A DNA stretch of 64,000 nt, from contig CANJUR010000003.1 of NCBI GenBank assembly GCA_947477565.1, positions 62,001 through 126,000 of the forward strand, written 5' to 3'. Source of the DNA: Deltaproteobacteria bacterium. GTDB taxonomy: Bacteria; Myxococcota_A; Polyangia; Polyangiales; Ga0077539. Position numbers and translations under genes: made by a program. Below the pieces are notes generated by a model that had not been told where the DNA came from, did no database searches, and saw only the letters and a program-made list of their open reading frames with translations. This document shows positions 52,166 to 61,510 of this stretch, piece after piece. Each line of letters opens with the position of its first letter. Position 1 is the stretch's first letter.

Positions 52166-53167
52166 TCAGAGACGCAAAAGACCAGCGCCCCACGTGTAGC
52201 CGCTGCCAAAGGCGGCGAACAGAATCAGTGAGCCCGGCCCAGCGCGACCCGCGATGAGCGCCTCGGAGAGCGACAGCGGAATCGACGCAGCGGTGGTGTT
52301 GCCGTAGCGATCGATGGTCGTGACGACCTTGTCCATCGGGATGTCGAGCTTTCTCGCGACGAGTTCGTTGATGCGCAGGTTGGCCTGGTGAGGCACGAAA
52401 AGATCAAGGTCCGCCGTGGTCTTACCCGCCTCTGCGAGCACCGCGCGCGACGCCTCGGGCATCTTCTCCGTGGCCCAACGAAACACCTGCTTGCCGTTCA
52501 TGCGGGTGTACTGGCGGCGCTCGTCGAGCATCGCGTGCGTGATGCGCTCCGGTGAGCGGCCGGAGGAGGGGGCTTCGATCCAGAGGTCGGTGGCACCGCG
52601 CCCGTCGGCGCCGAGGGTCAGGCTCAACAGACCGCGGCCCTCCTCCTCGGTCGGACCGAGGACGACCGCGCCCGCGCCGTCCCCGAACAGCACCGTCACG
52701 TCTCGGCCCGCGTCGGTGAAATCGAGGCCGGTGGAGTGAACCTCGGCGCCGACCAGGAGCACCCGGCGGTAGACGCCCGCGCGAATCCACGCGTCGGCGA
52801 TGGAGAGCCCGTAGAGGAAGCCCGAACACTGGTTGCGGATGTCGAGCGCGGGGATGCCCGGCAGCCCAAGCTTCGCCTGGAGAAAGCAGCCATTTCCAGG
52901 GAAGAACGCGTCCGGAGAGAGCGTCGCGAAGATGATCGCGTCGATCTCCGAGAGGGCCACGCCGGCGTTTTCACACGCCATCTTGCAGGCCGGCACCGCG
53001 AGGTCGCTCGAAAACACCCCGTCGCCCTCAATGTAGCGGCGCTCGCGGATGCCTGAGCGCTGGACGATCCACTCGTCGCTCGTGTTGAACAACTTGGCGA
53101 GGTCGTCGTTGGTAACAACCTTCGACGGAACATAGTGACCGACACCCAGGATTGCACTTCGACGCAT
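52166..53167 (-). CDS. fabH: 3-oxoacyl-ACP synthase III
   Basis: MRRSAILGVGHYVPSKVVTNDDLAKLFNTSDEWIVQRSGIRERRY; DIRNQCSGFLYGLSIAD, FVPHQANLRIN, GNTTAASIP. Confidence 0.94.
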   Translation of the reverse strand: MRRSAILGVGHYVPSKVVTNDDLAKLFNTSDEWIVQRSGIRERRYIEGDGVFSSDLAVPACKMACENAGVALSEIDAIIFATLSPDAFFPGNGCFLQAKLGLPGIPALDIRNQCSGFLYGLSIADAWIRAGVYRRVLLVGAEVHSTGLDFTDAGRDVTVLFGDGAGAVVLGPTEEEGRGLLSLTLGADGRGATDLWIEAPSSGRSPERITHAMLDERRQYTRMNGKQVFRWATEKMPEASRAVLAEAGKTTADLDLFVPHQANLRINELVARKLDIPMDKVVTTIDRYGNTTAASIPLSLSEALIAGRAGPGSLILFAAFGSGYTWGAGLLRL

Positions 53168-53205
53168 GCCCAGCGGTCTGCTCGACGACGAGCAATCCGT
53201 CAACG

Positions 53206-56200
53206 TCAACGGTCGATGGCGCGATGACGCAGCGAGCAGCGGGTGAACGAGCCGTGGTCGCCGCGCAGCACCTCGAGTCGCGCCGGAATGCGCTTTCGCA
53301 GCTCTGGAACGTGCGAGATGACACCCACCATGCGGGCATGCTGCGGAAGGCGTTCGAGAAGCTCGATCGCACGCTCGACGGTGTCTTCGTCGAGTGCGCC
53401 GAAGCCCTCATCGACAAAGAGCGACTCGACACGGATGCCGCCCGCCCAGGCCTGGAGCACCTCGCCGAGACCGAGGGCCATCGCGAGCGAGGCCTGGAAT
53501 ACCTCGCCCCCGGAGAGGCTCGCCGCAGGGCGCGGAGCGCCGCCGACGTAGGCGTCATCGACCACCAGATCGAACTCCCGGCCGGTCTGCGCCCTCTCCT
53601 GACGACGTAAGCGAAAGCGGCCGTCGCTCATCGCCTCGAGGCCGGTGCTGGCGCTCGCAACAACACGGTCAAACAAGTCGAGCAGGACGTACCGGCTCAG
53701 TCGAACGCGGCTGGGTCCCTTGCCGTTGGCGATCTCCGACACGCGGCGCACCTGCTGGCTACGCGACTCGGCGACACCGCGGGCCGCCGCGGCTGCCACC
53801 AAAGCGTGGCGCTGCTGATTCATCAAGGCGATGGAGGACTCGACGACACCGAGCGCCCGCTGCATCGACGCCATCCGGGCGCGATGCTCGTCTTCGGCGC
53901 CGATCTCGAGTGGGTCCACGGGCTCGTCCGCCCCGAGCGACGCCAGCGCCTCCTGATGCGTGGCCTCGGCGTGAGCGCGCGACGCCAGCGATTCGGCCAA
54001 GCGCTGGCGTTCGATCGCAGACAGCACCGCGGGCGCGATCGCCGCCTCATCGGAAATTCCTCCCTCCTCCATCGCAAGCGCAAGGCCCGCCGCGCCCTCC
54101 ACGTGAAGCGCCGCCGCGCGCTCGACCTCCGCCCACAGCGTCGGCAGCGCTCCGCCCGCCATCGCAACCGCCTGGGCGATATCCTCGCGGAGCACTCGAG
54201 CCCGCCGGAGCGAGTCCTGCTGGTGTGCGAGGTCATCCTCCAGGGCCCGCAGCGCGCCGACAATCGCCGCAGGACTCATACCAAGCTCTGTAAAAACAAG
54301 GCGTCGCTGCGTGATGTCTTCCACCATCGCCGCGACGCGCGCGCGCACGCCGCCAAGCGCCGTCTGATCCGGGCCGAGGGAAGCGCGCAGGAGGTCTGCG
54401 GTGGCCGCGACGTTGGCCCGCGACCGACGTCCCGTGTCGAGGTCGAGCCGCCGCCGACGCAGCGCCGCCAGCGCGTCCTTTCCGGCCTTCACCTCGCGGG
54501 AGAGGTCCTCCTCATCGATCGCCTCCGCCGTGCCGTGAGAACGCAACGCCGCCTCCGCTTCTTCGATGCGAATCTGGAGCGCAAACACCTCGCGTTGCGC
54601 CTGGGTGTGCGCCGCGGTCACGCGCGCCAAAACCGCTCCATCCACCGTCATTTCATGCGTCGCCGGGCCCTCCCGGGGCGTCGGGTGTTCCGCTGCACCA
54701 CAGACCGGACACGCCTCGCCATGCACCAGGGTCGCAGCGAGCTGCGCAGCCAACTCCTGCCTCGAGGACGCCTCCGCGCGCGCCTGCTTGTCAGTAAGTT
54801 CGCGCCAGGCCTCCTCAGCGTCGCGCTCGATCGCGAGGGCGTCGCGACGCGCCCGCTGGAGGCCACGGAGAGCATCCTCGCGCGACCGCCGCTCCAGGGC
54901 CCGCTGCTGCCGCGCCGAAAGGTTGTCCACACGCGATCGCAGCACGGGCTCCTCCGCCAGGGCTGTCTCGTGCGCGACGATGGTCGCGTCCAGCGCGGCG
55001 ACCGTGCGCGTCGCGTCCGTCAGCGCTTGTTCCCGTGCGGCCAGCGCCACAGTCATTCGATCGGCTTCGGCGGCGCGCTCGGCGGTCTCGTGCTCCAGCA
55101 CTGCGAGCCGCTCGGCCTCGTCGAGCATCCCGCGCAATGCGACCGCGCGAGCCATCGACGAGCGCAGCGTGGCCTCCGTCGCCTCAAAGTGAGCCGGCGT
55201 CAGCACCGGATCGGCCAGCGCGATCGAGAGGCGTTGATGCTCCGCCAGGGCCAGATCGTGCTGCTCACGGCGCTTGCGCAACCCGGATTCCTGTTCGCGC
55301 AGTCGGGTCAGTCGCTCGAGGCACCGCGCGGCGACCTCATCCCGCTCGAGGCGCGCGGCAGAGATCGCCGCGAAGTCCGCCTGGCCTGCGAGTTCATAGA
55401 GCGCGGCCCGGTGGACGCTGCGCTGAGCGTTGCGCCGGGTGACCTCCGCAGCGACGGCGTTGGCGGCGATGACTGTTTCCATCGCCGTGAGGGTCGCGGC
55501 GAGGGCGTCCTCGGTCTCCGCGTAGCGCAGGCGGGACTCGGTGCTTTTCGCGTCGAGGTCTGCGAGGTCCATCGCGCCGACGCTCTCGAGAAGCGTCCGC
55601 AGCACGCTGTCGGCCTTCTCCACATCACCGCGCGCGGATACGTCCATCGTCCGGAGAGCTTCCTCGATGAGGGCGTACCGGGACGTGCCGAAGAGGTGTT
55701 CGAGAAGCCGCTCGCGACGCTCAGCGGGCGCCAGCAGCAGGTCACGGAATTCTCCCTGTGGCAGAACGATCACCCGGGAGAACTGCTCGTGCGGGAGGTG
55801 CAGCAAGCGAACAACCTCGCGAGAGACATCCTTGATGCCCCCGACGGCCTGGAAATTCGGGTCACCGGCGAGGCACTGCAGCGAGGCTGTGGAGCGGCCG
55901 CGGGTGACCGTACCGCGGCGCGACGTCCGCTCGGGCTCGAGCGAGCGGCTCACCCGATAACGCCGATCGCCCAGGGAGAAATCGAGCGTCACCACGGTCG
56001 GAGCGTCCGGCGGAGCAGCGACGTTGCGCAGCATCTCGTCCGTCGCGCGATCGCCAAGACCTTTGCCGTAGAGGGCCCAGGACATCGCGTCGAGAAGCGT
56101 ACTTTTGCCCGCCCCGGTGTCGCCGTGCACGAGGAAGAGCCCCGCGTCGTGGAAGGGCTCCAGGTCGATGGTGTGCTGCGTGTACGGGCCGAAGTGCTGG

Positions 56201-56223
56201 AGAGTGAGAGAGTGCGGCCTCAT
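53206..56223 (-). CDS. sbcC: SMC-like exonuclease subunit SbcC
   Basis: VHGDTGAGKSTLLDAMSWALYG Walker A, HGEACPVCGAAEHP zinc hook, SLSGGEVFQASLAMALGLG signature, LFVDEGFGALDEDT Walker B. Confidence 0.95.
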   Translation of the reverse strand: MRPHSLTLQHFGPYTQHTIDLEPFHDAGLFLVHGDTGAGKSTLLDAMSWALYGKGLGDRATDEMLRNVAAPPDAPTVVTLDFSLGDRRYRVSRSLEPERTSRRGTVTRGRSTASLQCLAGDPNFQAVGGIKDVSREVVRLLHLPHEQFSRVIVLPQGEFRDLLLAPAERRERLLEHLFGTSRYALIEEALRTMDVSARGDVEKADSVLRTLLESVGAMDLADLDAKSTESRLRYAETEDALAATLTAMETVIAANAVAAEVTRRNAQRSVHRAALYELAGQADFAAISAARLERDEVAARCLERLTRLREQESGLRKRREQHDLALAEHQRLSIALADPVLTPAHFEATEATLRSSMARAVALRGMLDEAERLAVLEHETAERAAEADRMTVALAAREQALTDATRTVAALDATIVAHETALAEEPVLRSRVDNLSARQQRALERRSREDALRGLQRARRDALAIERDAEEAWRELTDKQARAEASSRQELAAQLAATLVHGEACPVCGAAEHPTPREGPATHEMTVDGAVLARVTAAHTQAQREVFALQIRIEEAEAALRSHGTAEAIDEEDLSREVKAGKDALAALRRRRLDLDTGRRSRANVAATADLLRASLGPDQTALGGVRARVAAMVEDITQRRLVFTELGMSPAAIVGALRALEDDLAHQQDSLRRARVLREDIAQAVAMAGGALPTLWAEVERAAALHVEGAAGLALAMEEGGISDEAAIAPAVLSAIERQRLAESLASRAHAEATHQEALASLGADEPVDPLEIGAEDEHRARMASMQRALGVVESSIALMNQQRHALVAAAAARGVAESRSQQVRRVSEIANGKGPSRVRLSRYVLLDLFDRVVASASTGLEAMSDGRFRLRRQERAQTGREFDLVVDDAYVGGAPRPAASLSGGEVFQASLAMALGLGEVLQAWAGGIRVESLFVDEGFGALDEDTVERAIELLERLPQHARMVGVISHVPELRKRIPARLEVLRGDHGSFTRCSLRHRAIDR

Positions 56224-57404
56224 GGGGTCTCCGCGGTGCTGACGAGGGCCTCGCGAAACACCGCGCGGTCTTCCTGCGTCGGGGCGCCCGGCCCGTGAAG
56301 GCGAAAGAAATCATCGAAGACCTCCGCGGGACCGCGGCGCTCGTCGGGGATCGCGGCGACCACCGCCAGCGGATCGCGCTCCATCCTGGTTTGCCGGAAT
56401 TCCAGCAGGTGCGGAAACCTCGCGCGCAGCCGCTCCATCGCCTGCGGCGGCATCGGGTGGTCTGTCACCACAGCCTGGACATACCTGGAGGTGTATTCTT
56501 CCAGCGCGGGGTCGCGGAGCAGCGTTTCGAGGTCGCCGTGAATGCGCGCGAGGTCGCGACGCGGGTGCAGCGCCTCCTCCTCGAGGGCGCAGCGGCCGTC
56601 GGCGTCGAGGGTCACCACGGAGAGCGTCCGCGGGTCGTCGCTCTCCTCGAACGCATACCGGAGCAGCGATCCCGAGTACCGCACGCGGCGATCGTCGCCG
56701 ACCCACTGCGGGCGGTGGAGGTGGCCAAGAGCGACGTAAGAGAAGCCATCGAAGTGCGTCACAGGGACGGCGCCGGACCCACCCAGGTACAGCGCCCGCT
56801 CGGAGCGCGGAGACTCCTGCGGGACGGCGACACCCCGGACGAAGCCATGCGCCATGACGACGCTCCGTCGCACCCCACTGCGGACGCGATGCAGGTGCGC
56901 GGGCGCGAGCAGTGCCTCGATGGTCTCCGCGTGCGTGAGGGTGCCGCCGGTCACCGCGACTTCGACGCCCGGCCGCGCGAACATCGCCGCCGCGGCCTCA
57001 GGTTCAACATACGGGATCGGGTAAAATGTCACCTCGCCGTGTCGGTCTTCCAGAGTGACCGGATGGAAGGGCCCGTCGGCGCGCCCCCGCAGGTGCAGGT
57101 CGCCCTGCGCGAAGAGCCACGCGCCGAAGCCGAGGTGCTCTCCGCTATCGTGATTGCCCGCGATGGCGATGACTGGAATTTCGAGGCTCCGGTGCACTTC
57201 TTGTAGGAAATCGTCGAGCAAACGGACGGCTTCGCGCCCCGGGAGCGCCCGATCATAGAGGTCGCCCGCCAGCACCAGGACGTCGGCTTCCGCGGCGCGC
57301 ACACGGCCGACCACCTGTTCGAGAATGTGCCGCTGGTCGTCGATAAGCGAGAGTCCATGGAAGACCCTCCCGATGTGGAGGTCGGCGAGGTGGGCGATGC
57401 GCAT
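56220..57404 (-). CDS. sbcD: Exonuclease subunit SbcD
   Basis: MRIAHLADLHIGRVFHGLSLIDDQRHILEQVV, LAGDLYDRALP, IAGNHDSGEHLGFG. Confidence 0.95.
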   Translation of the reverse strand: MRIAHLADLHIGRVFHGLSLIDDQRHILEQVVGRVRAAEADVLVLAGDLYDRALPGREAVRLLDDFLQEVHRSLEIPVIAIAGNHDSGEHLGFGAWLFAQGDLHLRGRADGPFHPVTLEDRHGEVTFYPIPYVEPEAAAAMFARPGVEVAVTGGTLTHAETIEALLAPAHLHRVRSGVRRSVVMAHGFVRGVAVPQESPRSERALYLGGSGAVPVTHFDGFSYVALGHLHRPQWVGDDRRVRYSGSLLRYAFEESDDPRTLSVVTLDADGRCALEEEALHPRRDLARIHGDLETLLRDPALEEYTSRYVQAVVTDHPMPPQAMERLRARFPHLLEFRQTRMERDPLAVVAAIPDERRGPAEVFDDFFRLHGPGAPTQEDRAVFREALVSTAETP

Positions 57405-57529
57405 CCACTACGTTGTACCGCCATCGGTGCCTGGAAGCGCCGACGCCGGTGCAGTCAGCGAAAGGTTCGGCTATCGTCCGCGCGATTTCGCGTTCAACGG
57501 CGGAGTCGGACTGAAGTTGAAAGAGGTTT

Positions 57530-58798
57530 ATGAGCGACGCCGATGATCTGGTCGAGCTGAGCCACGAAGAGCGTCGAACCATCGACGCGATCTACGAACG
57601 TCGAATGACATCGACGCACTACGAAATCCTCGGAGTGCCACGCGATGCCGAGCGCAAGGTGATTCGCGATGCCTACTTCGCGCTCTCCAAACGCTTTCAT
57701 CCCGATGTGTTCTTCAACCGCTCGCTTGGCTCGTATCGCGTCCGTGTCGACGAGCTCTTTCAAGTCTTCACCCGCGCCTATGACGTGCTCGGCAACGCCA
57801 GGCACCGCGCTGGCTACGACCTGCACATCGCTACGCTGGAGAGCCCATCGCAACCGCCGCCGGCGGTGGTCCCGGAGGTCACGGGCATCGTGTCCGCCGC
57901 TCGCACCGCCGCCCGCGCCGCAACCCCGGAGCCTCCGCGTCCGAGCGTAGCGGCGCTGCCGCCTCCTGGGCACACGATCCCGCGGCCGGTGATGCCGCCG
58001 ATCGGCAGCGCGGTCTTGCCGACGGCTCACGTTCCGGCACCGTCTCAGGCCCAGCCGAAGGTCACCCCGCCGCCGATGCAGCCGCTCGACCCGGACGTCC
58101 TCCGACGGGCGCGCGAGGCGATGACGAGGCGGCTCAACTCCGCGGTGCCTCAACGGCCGTCGGCCACACCCTCGCGGGCGAATTCGACGCCGATCGGCAT
58201 GCCGCCGGCCTCGCAATCGTTTGATCAGATTCCACGCGTGGCGGAGCGCGGTCCCACGATCCAGCAGCTCGTCGATATGGCCGAGGATGCGCAGCACAAA
58301 GGAGACTTCGCCGCAGCGACCGAGACGCTAAAGCAGGCGGTCTCGATCAGCCGGGACGACGAGTCGATTCGTCTCCGCTACGAGGCCGTGCGAAAGCTGT
58401 TCGTAACCCAGCAGGTCGATGGTCACATCGCCGCGGCGCGGGATGCGATGCGAGACGGTCAGCCGTTGGTGGCCGCGAAGCACTGGGAACAGGCCGCCGA
58501 GGGACGTCCGGCGGATTCGCAGTTGTCGCTCAACGCTGCGGAGGTGCTCTCGAAGCACAGCAAGGAGTTCAAACGGGCCACGGATCTCGCACAACGCGTA
58601 CTGATGAGCGATCCCAACAACGTGAAGGCGCACGTGATCCTTGCGGGGATCTTCATCAAGGCCGGTCTCAAGGCCAGTGCGTATGCGTCGATCCAGACGA
58701 TCGTCCGCATCGCCCCGGACTCACCCGCGCTGAAAGAACTCCGCGAGAAGCTCGGGCCGTACACGCTCGCGGAGAAGGTGGGTCTGCGTAGTCGTTGA
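57530..58798 (+). CDS. DnaJ-domain protein with C-terminal TPR-like repeats
   Basis: TSTHYEILGVPRDAERKVIRDAYFALSKRFHPDVFFNR (J-domain, HPD motif). Confidence 0.9.
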   Translation: MSDADDLVELSHEERRTIDAIYERRMTSTHYEILGVPRDAERKVIRDAYFALSKRFHPDVFFNRSLGSYRVRVDELFQVFTRAYDVLGNARHRAGYDLHIATLESPSQPPPAVVPEVTGIVSAARTAARAATPEPPRPSVAALPPPGHTIPRPVMPPIGSAVLPTAHVPAPSQAQPKVTPPPMQPLDPDVLRRAREAMTRRLNSAVPQRPSATPSRANSTPIGMPPASQSFDQIPRVAERGPTIQQLVDMAEDAQHKGDFAAATETLKQAVSISRDDESIRLRYEAVRKLFVTQQVDGHIAAARDAMRDGQPLVAAKHWEQAAEGRPADSQLSLNAAEVLSKHSKEFKRATDLAQRVLMSDPNNVKAHVILAGIFIKAGLKASAYASIQTIVRIAPDSPALKELREKLGPYTLAEKVGLRSR

Positions 58799-58832
58799 AG
58801 CCGCGTGACGAAACGGGCATCGTCGGGGGACG

Positions 58833-61001
58833 ATGGCCGACGTAGAAGCGCTGCTCAAACGGATGGTGGGAGAGAGGGCGTCCGACCTGTTTCTTACGGA
58901 GGGTCGGCCTCCTTCGATTCGGGTCAACGGCTCGCTCGTGACCCTCGGAGATGCAGCGCTCGAACACGAGACCCTCAAGGAATTCATGGACACCGTGCTG
59001 CGCCCTACGCAGCGCGACGCGTTCGACCGCCTGGGCGACGTGGACGTGGGCGTCAGCCGCCCGGGGCTGGGTCGCTTCCGTGCGCATTTCCATCTGCAAC
59101 GGGGCCTGATCGGTGCGGTGATCCGGCTGGTGCCGGGTGGGCAACTGGACTTCGACGTGCTCGGCCTCCCGGCGGTCATCGCGACGCTCGCGGACGCCCC
59201 GCGCGGGCTAGTTCTGGTCACCGGGAGCACCGGGTCGGGCAAGAGCACGACGCTCGCGGCGATGGTGCATCACATCAACACCCATTACGCCCGGCACATC
59301 GTCACCCTCGAAGACCCGATCGAGTTTGTCCACGAAGACCTCAAGGGGCTGGTCACCCAACGGGAGGTGGGGAGCGACACGCGGGACTTCACCCTGGCGC
59401 TGAGGCACGTGGTGCGCGAGAGCCCGGACGTCATCCTCATCGGCGAGATGCGCGACGCCGAGACGATGAACGTGGCCCTCTCCGCGGCGCTCACCGGGCA
59501 CCTCGTGCTGAGCAGCGTGCACACCATCGACTCGCTGCAGACCCTCCAGCGCATCCTCGGGTACTACCCTGAGCACCTGCGCGAGCAGGTCGCGATGGAC
59601 CTCTCGATCTGCCTCCAGGGGATCGTGTCGCAGCGCCTGGTGCCGCGCGCCGAGGGGGAAGGGCGGGTGGCCGCGGTAGAGGTGATGGTCGCGACGCCGC
59701 CGGTGCGAAAGCTTATTCGTGAGCAGCGCGTGGACGAGATTGAAGACCTCATGCTGCAGGGGGCCGACGGGATGCAGACGTTCAATCGGGCGTTGGTGCA
59801 ACTCTACGAAAAGGGCGTCGTGAGCTACGAGACCGGCGCGGCATACGCGACGAATCCAGACGAGTTCCGCATGAACGCGCAGGGGATGGAGCGGGGCTCG
59901 GCGGCCTTCGTGGCGGAGCATGACGCGCTGCCCGCAGTAGGGAGCGTCGACATGCGGACGCTGCTCAACATCGCGCTGCGTTACGGGGCTAGTGACATCC
60001 ACCTCGTGGTGGGTTCCGCGCCGATCTTCCGCATCCACGGGAAGCTCCGGCGTCTCGAGGTCGATTCGCTTTCCCCCGGCGACGTCCGTCGGCTTCTTTT
60101 TTCGCTGCTTTCGCATGGTCAGCGCGAGAGCTTCGAGCTCGACCGCGAACTCGACTTCGCTCTCACCGTCACCGGCAAGCACCGGTTTCGGGTCAACGCG
60201 CACTTCCAGCGCGGCACCGTCGCCGTCGCGCTACGCCTCATCCCCAATTCTATTCCCGACGCCGCGACGCTCGGGCTGCCGCCGATCGTGCGTGAACTTG
60301 CAACGAGGCCTCATGGTCTCGTGCTCGTCACGGGCCCCACCGGCGCCGGGAAGAGCACGACGCTGGCGACGATGGTCGACCAGGTCAACTCGTCGCGCAG
60401 TTGCCACATCATCACCATCGAAGACCCGATCGAGTTCGTGCACTACAACCGCATGGCGACGGTCGAACAGCGCGAGGTCGGGCCGGACACCCGCAGCTTC
60501 GCCGCGGCGCTGAAGTTCATTCTCCGCCAGGACCCCGACGTGATCCTGATCGGTGAGTTGCGGGACATCGAGACGATCTCCGCGGCGCTTACCGCAGCAG
60601 AGACCGGTCACCTCGTGCTCGCAACGCTGCACACCAACGACGCGCCGCAGACCGTCGATCGCATCGTCGATGTCTTCCCCCCGCACCAGCAGTCCCAGGC
60701 GAGGGTGCAGCTCTCCGCCGCGCTGCAAGCGGTGGTGTCGCAGCGCCTGCTCACGCGGGCCGACGGGAAAGGGCGCATCGCCTGCTTCGAGGTGCTCATT
60801 GCGACCGCCGCGGTGCGCGCGATCATCCGCGACGGCAAGACCCACCAGCTGCTGAGCACGATGGAGACCGCGCAGCGCGACGGAATGATCACGATGGACC
60901 GGGCGGTGGTCGATCTCGTGAAGGCCGGGCACATCACGGTGGAAGAGGGTGCTCGGTACATGCGCAACCCGTCGGCATTGAAGGGTTTTATTGATGCCTG
61001 A
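58833..61001 (+). CDS. Tandem (double) PilT-type ATPase
   Basis: Two complete modules in one ORF: GSTGSGKSTTLAAMVHHIN/DVILIGEMRD and GPTGAGKSTTLATMVDQVN/DVILIGELRD. Confidence 0.93.
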   Translation: MADVEALLKRMVGERASDLFLTEGRPPSIRVNGSLVTLGDAALEHETLKEFMDTVLRPTQRDAFDRLGDVDVGVSRPGLGRFRAHFHLQRGLIGAVIRLVPGGQLDFDVLGLPAVIATLADAPRGLVLVTGSTGSGKSTTLAAMVHHINTHYARHIVTLEDPIEFVHEDLKGLVTQREVGSDTRDFTLALRHVVRESPDVILIGEMRDAETMNVALSAALTGHLVLSSVHTIDSLQTLQRILGYYPEHLREQVAMDLSICLQGIVSQRLVPRAEGEGRVAAVEVMVATPPVRKLIREQRVDEIEDLMLQGADGMQTFNRALVQLYEKGVVSYETGAAYATNPDEFRMNAQGMERGSAAFVAEHDALPAVGSVDMRTLLNIALRYGASDIHLVVGSAPIFRIHGKLRRLEVDSLSPGDVRRLLFSLLSHGQRESFELDRELDFALTVTGKHRFRVNAHFQRGTVAVALRLIPNSIPDAATLGLPPIVRELATRPHGLVLVTGPTGAGKSTTLATMVDQVNSSRSCHIITIEDPIEFVHYNRMATVEQREVGPDTRSFAAALKFILRQDPDVILIGELRDIETISAALTAAETGHLVLATLHTNDAPQTVDRIVDVFPPHQQSQARVQLSAALQAVVSQRLLTRADGKGRIACFEVLIATAAVRAIIRDGKTHQLLSTMETAQRDGMITMDRAVVDLVKAGHITVEEGARYMRNPSALKGFIDA

Positions 61002-61506
61002 TGGAGAGCTGCGCCGCACGGCGGCAAACCGGGTACGCCGACTGTTGGATGGCGCTCCCGGCGTCACGCAGAGACAGGCGATCGGCAGCGTGATCACGGT
61101 GACCCGGATGGCACTCGACCAGTTGGTCAACGACCGCGGGCTCTTCGCCCACGCGATCGATCGAGTGGAGGATTGGCTCCGCGGATCCGTGGGGGAGGAG
61201 TCCTTGCTTCTCATACGGGAGGATCTCTCTGCGGCTGCGACGCGGGCCGACCTCGAGGATGACCGCGGCGCCTGGCTGGCGATGGAGGCCGTCGTGTCGC
61301 TGCTCGACACCGCCCTGACTCGCGAGCCCTGGGCGGTCGGACTCCGCGGTTGGCGCGCGGTCATGTGCACCGCGGAGTCGATGGCCTGGCCGGACCTCGA
61401 CGCGTCGGAGATTCTCGAGGAGATCGACAACCGACTGCACGACGTGCTCGACCGCAGCGGCGCTCCCGATGGCGCGGAGACCCGGGTCTCCATCGCGGAG
61501 CGCTGA
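60994..61506 (+). CDS. Hypothetical protein overlapping the tandem PilT gene
   Basis: ATG at 60994 overlaps the last 8 nt of the preceding gene; 170-aa ORF with good composition. Confidence 0.65.
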   Translation: MPDGELRRTAANRVRRLLDGAPGVTQRQAIGSVITVTRMALDQLVNDRGLFAHAIDRVEDWLRGSVGEESLLLIREDLSAAATRADLEDDRGAWLAMEAVVSLLDTALTREPWAVGLRGWRAVMCTAESMAWPDLDASEILEEIDNRLHDVLDRSGAPDGAETRVSIAER

Positions 61507-61510
61507 TCTC

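Noticed and set aside
53806-56298. 830-aa plus-strand ORF antisense to sbcC
   Set aside because: Long antisense ORFs are expected in high-GC codon-biased genes; the minus strand encodes an unmistakable SbcC and the antisense product is Arg-rich and motif-free.
51052-57404. Possible Cas4-FabH-SbcCD defence operon
   Set aside because: The Cas4-like gene is on the opposite strand and fabH is a housekeeping gene between them; proximity only.
59208-60203. 331-aa and 420-aa minus-strand ORFs antisense to the tandem PilT gene
   Set aside because: Composition typical of antisense reading frames; plus strand has Walker motifs in both modules.
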